Shown here in pieces: positions 58,264 to 64,000 of a stretch of DNA of 64,000 bases. The stretch is taken from the NCBI GenBank assembly GCA_002839315.1, contig PGXV01000009.1:124001-188000 (forward strand). Direction: 5' to 3'. Both the position numbers and the translations under genes were made by a program. The notes beneath the pieces were generated by a model that had not been told where the DNA came from, did no database searches, and saw only the letters and a list, made by a program, of their open reading frames with translations. The DNA is from Spirochaetae bacterium HGW-Spirochaetae-3. Its GTDB lineage: Bacteria; Spirochaetota; Spirochaetia; Treponematales; UBA12059. The stretch's first letter is position 1; each line of letters begins with the position of its first letter.

Positions 58264-60015
58264 TCAGTCTATATCTCTATAATCAAATTCTTTCTCAGAC
58301 TTCAGCAAGGACAATGCTTCCTCAATACCCATCTCCTTGCGAACTCCCCGAGTCGGTAGTTTATAGGCTTTTACTTTTCCTTCTTCTATGATGAAGGCTA
58401 TTCTTTCATTTCCCACCTTAAAATACTCAAAATTCGCTCCATAAAACCATTCAGGTAGGCGATGGATGTATCGTGAATTAATATAATGCTTGCCAGAGAC
58501 TAAAATCGTGAGAACTGTTTTTAAATCATTGACTGTGCTTGTAATGAGTCTTTCACCATTGGAATCTATATAGATACCACCAGCATGGTTCACTTGATAG
58601 GGCAAGGCACCCTTGATTGTGGTTGCTGTATCATCGATATTTATAAAATTGGCTCTTTCATAATAATATTTGTAAGGAGTCTTATGTTTTTCGAAGAAGG
58701 CAAATTGAATCTGGTTTGCCTCCTGTATTATAACGAATTCATCAGCATAGTATTGCTGAGTTGTTTTATACTCTAAAAATGGGATCAGTTCATCAAGAAC
58801 CTTTTGAAAGATTTCGAGATCGCCACCAAAGAGTTTTTTTGAAGTATGTGCATTAATTTTCTGTTTCAATTCTAATGTCAGTTTATGCGGATTGATAATT
58901 ACTGTTTGCTGTGTCCCAAGTAAGAAAGTTATACGATTGTTGTATACAGTTATTTCTTCAAATAGACTTCTGACTGCATTAAAGTAATCAGGCTTTTTTC
59001 TTGAAACAATTGCTTGGAATGTTTCCTCGATGTATTTATTGAACTCCTTAATCAATAAAGAATTTGAATCATTTATTTTTTCAAAAAGAGTATCAACTTG
59101 TTCGCCAGATTCTTTGTCAAACGGGTTAAGAAAAAGCTGGTTGATGATGAATCTATAGGGATCAAATAGGTCAAGGAAAATTAAAGATTCATTAGTTTTT
59201 TTGTCGCCCCAAGACCGAAGGTAATTTTGGTAAAAATTATAGTCTTTAATAAGGTCTGCACGATACTTCTTTGATGTCAGCATGTCTATCATGATCATCA
59301 TTGAAATGCGTTCTAAAGGCTCTGCTTTTATATATGTGCTATTGTTGCATTGATGATTAGTGCGTGAATGTTGGTAATACGGAGATAGCGAACTACCGCT
59401 CTTAGTGCTTTTCTTTGGATATTCTCTTGCCTTTCTATAGAAGTCATTACAACATATGGGGCATTTTATAAAACCTGATAATGGGAACTCCAACTGATTC
59501 TTGCTTCCATAACCTTCAAATCGTCTGTAGTTAACGATTGCTACAGCCTTTTGCCAAAGCGTCACATCGATTATCGGATCAGTATACAAAGTAGATTTCT
59601 TCAAAATACCTGAATAATCATATGAAAATCCGCAGTATGCTGGGTTTCTTATGATCCGAAGTAGCATGTAGGCATTGAACTTGAACTCACTAAGATGGTG
59701 ATACTTTTTATCTATTATTTCGGCAAGTATATAAATCGGTTGTTGTTCATCAACCAGCTGTTTAAAAATATCTTCCACACATTCTGCTTCATTATCAGCT
59801 TTAACATTTTTCCCAGTTGCTGGATCAAGTTGATACCCGAAAAACGGTTCTGTAGGTTTTTCTACCACTACAGACATTTTATCAAGAGATATATCCCTGC
59901 TGAGATAATTGAATGGTGGGAATAGCATACCTTCCTCATAATTATTCCAATGTGCATAAAGAATAGCTCCTGTCTGGCAAGTGATCAATAAGGTTTCAAA
60001 CACGATAAATGGCAT
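58264..60015 (-). CDS. Large serine-recombinase relative lacking the catalytic domain
   Basis: 583 residues. Recombinase domain at about 55-160 (PFFGYQLDPATGKNV, IFKQLVDEQQPIYILAEIID, RIIRNPAYCGFSYDY, VTLWQKAVAI), then zinc ribbon-like FIKCPICCNDFY with YYQHSRTNHQC (about 185-225), then a coiled-coil region (about 330-380) and a long C-terminal part with no clear match (about 400-583). No resolvase domain or catalytic Ser. Very AT-rich, more so than the rest of the element, suggesting separate origin. Start taken at ATG 60015; an in-frame TTG at 60096 would add 27 residues through the promoter region. Confidence 0.65.
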   Translation of the reverse strand: MPFIVFETLLITCQTGAILYAHWNNYEEGMLFPPFNYLSRDISLDKMSVVVEKPTEPFFGYQLDPATGKNVKADNEAECVEDIFKQLVDEQQPIYILAEIIDKKYHHLSEFKFNAYMLLRIIRNPAYCGFSYDYSGILKKSTLYTDPIIDVTLWQKAVAIVNYRRFEGYGSKNQLEFPLSGFIKCPICCNDFYRKAREYPKKSTKSGSSLSPYYQHSRTNHQCNNSTYIKAEPLERISMMIMIDMLTSKKYRADLIKDYNFYQNYLRSWGDKKTNESLIFLDLFDPYRFIINQLFLNPFDKESGEQVDTLFEKINDSNSLLIKEFNKYIEETFQAIVSRKKPDYFNAVRSLFEEITVYNNRITFLLGTQQTVIINPHKLTLELKQKINAHTSKKLFGGDLEIFQKVLDELIPFLEYKTTQQYYADEFVIIQEANQIQFAFFEKHKTPYKYYYERANFINIDDTATTIKGALPYQVNHAGGIYIDSNGERLITSTVNDLKTVLTILVSGKHYINSRYIHRLPEWFYGANFEYFKVGNERIAFIIEEGKVKAYKLPTRGVRKEMGIEEALSLLKSEKEFDYRDID

Positions 60016-60118
60016 CAATATGCGTCTTAAAGTGTTGTATAGTAAGCAAATAAATTTTGTTTTTAGTGGATTTTCTGATACAATAGAAAGTATCAAATGG
60101 GCGAGGGAGGAAGCAGGG

Positions 60119-60463
60119 ATGCTGGTAGCAAAACGGATTTACTTATGCTTGCGGAACGAAAATTATAGTATCTCCCTTCCTCTCTCGTTGCAAGTATCTG
60201 AAGGAGAGGTTGAGTTAAAGAGCAGTCTTAGATTGCTTGCCACTCTCATTCGCCACGGTATGGCAAGGAGTGTCCATCTCTCTGCCCATGAGACCATTTT
60301 AGTGATCGCATCTGGAAACAGTCGAATTGGCTTTTTCTGGAAACTGATGCCTTCAGGAAAACTGCTTTTACGGGACATCCAGAATATGGATGAGTTCAAG
60401 GTAGCAGTGGCTTCCACAAAGGTCATTCCCTTTTCGAAGGTTCGAAAAGGAGTAGCCGCATGA
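60119..60463 (+). CDS. Hypothetical protein
   Basis: 114 residues: MLVAKRIYLCLRNENYSISL, then LRLLATLIRHGMARSVHLSA, SRIGFFWKLMPSGKLLLRD. A small alpha/beta protein of unknown role. Start at 60119 has GGGAGG 8 nt upstream; a longer frame to 59981 overlaps the divergent recombinase-like gene. Divergent from that gene, with 103 bp between starts. Confidence 0.6.
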   Translation: MLVAKRIYLCLRNENYSISLPLSLQVSEGEVELKSSLRLLATLIRHGMARSVHLSAHETILVIASGNSRIGFFWKLMPSGKLLLRDIQNMDEFKVAVASTKVIPFSKVRKGVAA

Positions 60464-60625
60464 TCAGCCAGTCTGCGGCTAACACTAAGCCGCCATAGGC
60501 TAACACCAAACAGGTTCATTTCTCTGCCTTTAAGAAAGATGGTCGTTGACCACCTACAGGCGAGGTCTGTCCAAAGGATTTTACAGATTCCGTATGGGGT
60601 CTGAAGCATGGATGAAGGAGTCTAT
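60464..60625. other. Intergenic region with repeats and an inverted repeat
   Basis: GGCTAACAC(T/C)AA occurs twice (60477-60488 and 60498-60509). An imperfect CAGATTCC/GGGGTCTG hairpin lies at 60584-60603, related to the one at 61111-61130. No gene seen. Confidence 0.55.
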
Positions 60626-61021
60626 ATGTCGCGTAAGAATCGTAAGCCTAAGTTCACTAATTCTGGAACCTTGTTATCAGTAACTATTCCAGCTAATCAG
60701 AGTGGTATGGACGCGATAATGCCTTTCTTTCAAATGCTTGAGCAAGCTGGCGTCTATACAAATGAAGAACTCGATAGCCGCACTTTGTCAAATAGGAAAG
60801 AGCGGATCGAGATAGTTCGCTGGATTCAACTGAGGAAATGCTTCCATGAAGTATTTGTCACAAACGAAACTCGTGATGGGTTAACCCGAGTTATCTGGGA
60901 TGGGCAGAAAACAGACGAGCGTTGGATTGACCTTTCTGCTCTGTATGCCTCCGGTCAGATAAATTTTGAGGGGAAACCAACTCTTAACCTTCTGCCGCCG
61001 AGGGGCTGGGAGTTTGATTGA
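60626..61021 (+). CDS. Hypothetical protein
   Basis: 131 residues. MSRKNRKPKFTNSGTLLSVT, then AMPFF-like helix and KCFHEVFVTNETRDGLTRVI, WDGQKTDERWIDLSALYASG. Unknown. Start at 60626 chosen because AAGGAG lies 5 nt upstream; an ATG at 60608 has no ribosome site. Followed by a long hairpin. Confidence 0.6.
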   Translation: MSRKNRKPKFTNSGTLLSVTIPANQSGMDAIMPFFQMLEQAGVYTNEELDSRTLSNRKERIEIVRWIQLRKCFHEVFVTNETRDGLTRVIWDGQKTDERWIDLSALYASGQINFEGKPTLNLLPPRGWEFD

Positions 61022-61026
61022 GCGAT

Positions 61027-61081
61027 CTTTGGTTGGGAACGGCAAGTTATACGAGCAATGCTCGCTGTTGCCCAGCCAAAG
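61027..61081 (+). other. Long nested hairpin between element genes
   Basis: Outer stem CTTTGGTTG/CAGCCAAAG (61027-61035 with 61073-61081), then GGCAA/TTGCC, then CGAGC-AAT-GCTCG at the tip. No U tract. Possible RNA structure, attenuator or protein-binding site. Confidence 0.55.
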
Positions 61082-61110
61082 TCAGAAATTGGCGTAAGGA
61101 AAGAGTTCTA

Positions 61111-61130
61111 CAGATTCCGTAGGGAATCTG
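61111..61130 (+). repeat. Perfect inverted repeat before the next gene
   Basis: CAGATTCC-GTAG-GGAATCTG, 20 bp before the ATG at 61151; a related imperfect copy lies 23 bp before the 60626 gene. Confidence 0.6.
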
Positions 61131-61150
61131 AAAGTTCTTAGGAGGATGCA

Positions 61151-61675
61151 ATGAAAGCTTATCACTACACGGTGTCTGATCGGATTGCTTCGATTAGGAA
61201 GCATGGAATAAAACTGGCTGGGGCTGGTGTTCTTGGCTTAGAAAAGCATGCAGTTTGGTTTTCTACAAACCCCGTCTATGAAACGACGGCATGCAAGGCG
61301 GGGACAAGCTCTCTTCAAGGCATGATCGACTTTGGTTTTACGCCTGTTCGATTTGTCGTTGATCGAGAGATGTTTGATTGGAAGTACCACAAGGCTCACA
61401 GCGGAATCAAATCTGCAATCGCAAGGGGATTGGAAGAAGCAGGAAAGCAAACAAATGCCAATCCATCTGAGTGGTTTGCGGTCTACGAGCCGGTCAAAGA
61501 ATGGTTGGCTATCGAAGTCTACCGTAACGGGCAGTGGGTAGAACTGGAAGAAGACGAGATCGAGAATCTGGCGAAACAGAAGACTCCTTTTCCTCTTCCA
61601 ATCGACGAGGATGAAGGATTCACCATCTCGATGTCTGTTGGGGAGTTCCTCAGCCAGATGAGAAGGGCAGGATAA
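61151..61675 (+). CDS. Hypothetical protein with ADP-ribosyltransferase-like start
   Basis: 174 residues. The first 60 residues, MKAYHYTVSDRIASIRKHGI and then HAVWFSTNPVYETTACKAG, resemble the H-Y-T / GI / WFSTNP pattern of small ADP-ribosyltransferase-fold proteins (DarT-like and phage proteins). Resemblance is short and unproven; no catalytic Glu can be fixed. The C-terminal part is acidic with a late SMSVGEFLSQM. AGGAGG 5 nt before the ATG. Confidence 0.5.
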   Translation: MKAYHYTVSDRIASIRKHGIKLAGAGVLGLEKHAVWFSTNPVYETTACKAGTSSLQGMIDFGFTPVRFVVDREMFDWKYHKAHSGIKSAIARGLEEAGKQTNANPSEWFAVYEPVKEWLAIEVYRNGQWVELEEDEIENLAKQKTPFPLPIDEDEGFTISMSVGEFLSQMRRAG

Positions 61676-61682
61676 GTAGAAG

Positions 61683-61740
61683 TTGGAGGGACTGTGAATA
61701 GTCCCTCCAATAAATCCCATGGAACCCGACTGTTAGTCGG
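61683..61740 (+). other. Two perfect hairpins in tandem
   Basis: TTGGAGGGACT/AGTCCCTCCAA (11-bp stem, 61683-61710) and CCGACT-GTT-AGTCGG (61726-61740). Neither has a clear U tract. They separate two same-strand genes. Confidence 0.65.
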
Positions 61741-61769
61741 TCAATGAATTTATGACTTTGGAGGATGAT

Positions 61770-62579
61770 ATGGCACAGCTGCTGAAAAACTTTGATGTAG
61801 AGCTGGCGAAGATGCGTTCTTTGAGAAAGTTTGATGAAGGAGTATATAAGAACTTCATAAACTCTTCCTTCAATTCAGGCAACATGGATATAAACGAGAC
61901 ACAGTGCAAGCTCGGCTTATATCCATTCATAGCCTTTCCCCGTATTGAGAGTTATGAAGTTGATATGGCAATCCCGCTACCTCAACTCAATCAAGCGGAG
62001 TTTGATGACGTTATCGATCACTATGATTTTCGCCGCCCTTGGTTGATGGAAATGACTGAGCAGAATGGACGAGGAAAACTAATTCTTCACTCAGGCGGAG
62101 TAAAGCATGGTCTTGATTTTACAGAGGTGACGCAACTTCCTAATGGTCGCTTTGCTTACTCCGTTCTCCGCCTTAAAGATAGTGTCGTCAAGATAGCGAC
62201 GAGTCAAGGCAATGAAGAGGAACTCTTGGAGACTTTCTACTGGATTGCCAAGCTGTTTCATGCGAAGCACATGAAGGACTATCTCGATGTCTCAGGTGGC
62301 AAGAAGAAGCACAAGTTTTCCGGAAAATCTCAGTTCGGCAATGTGACCATCAAGATTTCTCTCTCTGCGAAGGCAAAGAAATATCATTACCCGCATCAAC
62401 TAACACAAAACCCTAACTACACGAATGGAAAATGTGAGATAGAACATCAAGTTCCTTCTCATACGCGTAGGATTCGTTGTGGAAAAGGACGAACGCAAAT
62501 CAAGGAAGTTCCAGTCAAGTCGTTTAAGCGGACTTACTGGATCGTTCCAAGGGATAAGGTAACGAAGATTGTCGCGTAA
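61770..62579 (+). CDS. Hypothetical protein
   Basis: 269 residues. N-terminal helical part, central FDDVIDHYDFRRPWLMEMTE, C-terminal basic region ending KSFKRTYWIVPRDKVTKIVA. The last 40 residues have two Cys/His-type spots (KCEIEHQVPSHTRRIRCGKG), possibly a nucleic-acid contact. Unknown family. Start at 61770 has GGAGG 5 nt upstream; ATG at 61752 lacks one. Confidence 0.6.
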   Translation: MAQLLKNFDVELAKMRSLRKFDEGVYKNFINSSFNSGNMDINETQCKLGLYPFIAFPRIESYEVDMAIPLPQLNQAEFDDVIDHYDFRRPWLMEMTEQNGRGKLILHSGGVKHGLDFTEVTQLPNGRFAYSVLRLKDSVVKIATSQGNEEELLETFYWIAKLFHAKHMKDYLDVSGGKKKHKFSGKSQFGNVTIKISLSAKAKKYHYPHQLTQNPNYTNGKCEIEHQVPSHTRRIRCGKGRTQIKEVPVKSFKRTYWIVPRDKVTKIVA

Positions 62580-62607
62580 ATGAGCCTGTGTGAGCAAGGA
62601 GGTTGTT

Positions 62608-62796
62608 GTGAATAGAATAGGTATACGAAAGCGATTACAAAGGCATGGCTACATCCTTGCGAAACGGCAAGTTGGGTATGTGATCTTTGATGAGAAGCTC
62701 CGTTGCCTTGCTTTAGGTGGTGTGTTCACTCCTTATGCACTGACTTTGAAAGAAGCAGAGGCTTGGATGCTTGATATGATATGGAGGAACAAATGA
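62608..62796 (+). CDS. Small hypothetical protein
   Basis: 62 residues, GTG start with GGAGG 5 nt upstream. Basic N-terminus (MNRIGIRKRLQRHGYILAKR), then VGYVIFDEKLRCLALGGVFT. Unknown. Overlaps the methyltransferase gene start by 4 bp, so it is translationally coupled to it. Confidence 0.6.
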   Translation: MNRIGIRKRLQRHGYILAKRQVGYVIFDEKLRCLALGGVFTPYALTLKEAEAWMLDMIWRNK

Positions 62797-63599
62797 AATT
62801 CCGACCCTACAACGAAGACTGCATTACTGGGGCGAGAAGGATCAAGGCAGAGTCTATCGACTGCATGATTTGTGATTCTCCATTTGGTATTGGCGAAGAC
62901 AAGCTTGATGCTGTGTACAATCGTAAGAGCAAGCATGTCATAAAAGGGTATGTCACAGCACCTGTTGACTACTATGATTTCTCTTATCGTTGGCTTAAAG
63001 AAGCCTACAGGATACTCAAACCAACCGGGACGCTCTATGCAGTCTCTGGGACGACTAATCTTGATCACATGATCAAAGCGGCAAAGAACTGTGGATTTAA
63101 GGTCTTGAACCAAATTGTATGGCATTACAATTTCGGTGTTTATACAGAAAAGAAGTTTGTTGCTTCTCATTATGTGATCCTACGACTTGCGAAGTGCAAG
63201 TACCCAACATTTTACCGAGAATGCCGGTTCAAGGCACATGAGCATGATGATGCTGGTCTCTCTCTTCTTTACCGAGACCTTCAGGACGTTTGGATTATTA
63301 AGAAAGAGTTTTCCCGTGGGAAAACCAAAAATCCAAACAAACTCCCAGATGAGTTGGTCAAGAAGATGATCCAGTACGCAACAAAGGAGGGTGATACTGT
63401 CTGCGATTTCTTCATGGGAAACTTCACCACCGCTTACGTTGCTCGTGGACTGAACCGCAAGGTCATCGGTTTTGAGTTGAATAAGGAGGCGTTTGATTAC
63501 CACGTTCCACGACTGAAAATGCTTAAGGCTGGGTACATGCTGAATCAGGATCGTAAGAAGGATCAGAAGAAGGATGAAGATCAGTTGAAGGCGGCGTGA
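62793..63599 (+). CDS. Phage-type DNA methyltransferase (N4/N6 family)
   Basis: 268 residues. Motif IV is DSPF (28-31), a variant of (D/N)PP(Y/F); the SAM region VCDFFMGNFTTAYVARGLNR (about 200) with VIGFEL is motif I placed after motif IV, the beta-class order. The C-terminus is Lys/Asp-rich. Methylates an exocyclic amine of adenine or cytosine. No restriction gene is adjacent, so likely an orphan enzyme protecting the element. Start at 62793 by GGAGG 5 nt upstream. Confidence 0.8.
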   Translation: MKFRPYNEDCITGARRIKAESIDCMICDSPFGIGEDKLDAVYNRKSKHVIKGYVTAPVDYYDFSYRWLKEAYRILKPTGTLYAVSGTTNLDHMIKAAKNCGFKVLNQIVWHYNFGVYTEKKFVASHYVILRLAKCKYPTFYRECRFKAHEHDDAGLSLLYRDLQDVWIIKKEFSRGKTKNPNKLPDELVKKMIQYATKEGDTVCDFFMGNFTTAYVARGLNRKVIGFELNKEAFDYHVPRLKMLKAGYMLNQDRKKDQKKDEDQLKAA

Positions 63600-63644
63600 T
63601 TCAGTTCCAATCTGGTTGGACAGCAATATTTATTTGGAGGACAC

Positions 63645-64000
63645 ATGAAAGCGAAGCCGTATGAGTGTTTCGGATGTGAATTAGAATTCACTGGTTCACA
63701 AGAAAATTGGGATTACATCTCTGAAGCACTTGCAAAGCACAAGATCGATGCAGAGAAGGAGCTTGATTTTGCAAAGGCAGAATATGCCAAATCGGTTGAA
63801 AGAGAGGAGCGAGTGAAGTTGCTGATGACAGAAAGGGAGCATAGCGAACACCTTTTCTATAAAATCCATTTATTCTTGACACAATACTTTGAAGAGGCAG
63901 ATGCAGAACGCTTAGCCACAAATATTATATTTCTTCGTAATCCACCTCAATCATTACATGGGATGGTACATCGTACGATCAAGAAAGAAGGGCTAACCCT
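63645..64000 (+). CDS. Hypothetical protein, cut by the window edge
   Basis: 118 codons visible, no stop before the edge. MKAKPYECFGCELEFTGSQE has a CxxC pair (8-11), then a charged coiled coil (about 35-70) with AEKELDFAKAEYAKSVEREE. GGAGG 4 nt before the ATG. Unknown. Confidence 0.55.
   Translation, partial: MKAKPYECFGCELEFTGSQENWDYISEALAKHKIDAEKELDFAKAEYAKSVEREERVKLLMTEREHSEHLFYKIHLFLTQYFEEADAERLATNIIFLRNPPQSLHGMVHRTIKKEGLT

Larger units (their letters stand above)
56187..64000 (+). mobile_element. Integrated element in tRNA-Leu (right end outside window)
   Basis: Starts at the 3' part of tRNA-Leu. Base composition falls clearly from about 56220 on, and codon use switches to A/T-ending codons. 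Gene order: tyrosine integrase, two catalytic-domain-less serine-recombinase relatives, unknown small genes separated by hairpins, a DNA methyltransferase, and a truncated open frame at the edge. No capsid, portal or conjugation gene is visible, so whether it is a prophage, satellite or integrative element is undecided. The right attachment site is not in the window. Confidence 0.85.

Overview
The window is a GC-rich chromosome segment, very probably from a spirochete related to Treponema or Spirochaeta. Evidence: flagellar (FlgM) and chemotaxis (CheD plus a soluble receptor-like protein) genes, an alanyl-tRNA synthetase of only 595 residues with no C-terminal domain (the form I associate with spirochetes), many cyclic-dinucleotide signalling genes, and lipoproteins with loose lipoboxes. 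Core genes are GC-rich but often use ATA for isoleucine. Several start codons lie only 6-9 nt after a -10-like hexamer, suggesting leaderless mRNAs.

Layout. 1-12.9 kb: partial AbgT-type transporter, stand-alone trpB with a divergent PadR regulator, a PAS-PAS-GGDEF-EAL protein, a membrane HD-GYP protein, an envelope protein/lipoprotein pair, an S1-domain protein and groEL. 12.9-24.8 kb: RNA modification enzymes, an FKBP lipoprotein, a condensation-domain/DUF6320 pair, a PHP phosphoesterase, rsmI, flgM, an iron-ADH homologue that appears to lack its metal-binding histidines, an MsmK-type sugar ABC ATPase, and a receptor-like/cheD pair. 24.9-36.8 kb: galK-MFS-cysE, DEAD-box helicase, PilZ protein, gamma carbonic anhydrase-like protein, GAF-HD-GYP protein, AI-2E family permease and alaS.

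36.8-38.95 kb is an accessory island: three tandem ~200-bp repeats with terminal inverted repeats and a strong internal hairpin, then an Abi_2/AbiF-type HEPN gene preceded by a candidate structured RNA with an intrinsic terminator, then a fourth, hybrid repeat copy.

39-56 kb is housekeeping. A tightly overlapping operon runs dxs-folP-cdaA-cdaR-acpS-DUF2225-truA-DUF4349-HAD; it joins isoprenoid, folate, c-di-AMP and fatty-acid cofactor functions. Then come a cNMP-binding protein, mscS with a partner gene, rluD, an RRM protein, rny-ymdB, a methyltransferase, and a PII-like/EIIA pair.

At 56.13 kb a tRNA-Leu(GAG) marks the left end of an integrated element. Base composition drops sharply after it and a tyrosine integrase follows. 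The element carries two relatives of large serine recombinases that lack a catalytic domain, a set of small unknown genes separated by perfect hairpins, and a DNA methyltransferase. It continues past the right edge. The tRNA acceptor stem appears altered by the integration.

Candidates for undescribed biology, in my order: the AbiF-type toxin with its structured RNA inside a covarying repeat array; the paired catalytic-domain-less recombinases; and the identical C-terminal tails of CheD and the adjacent receptor-like protein.
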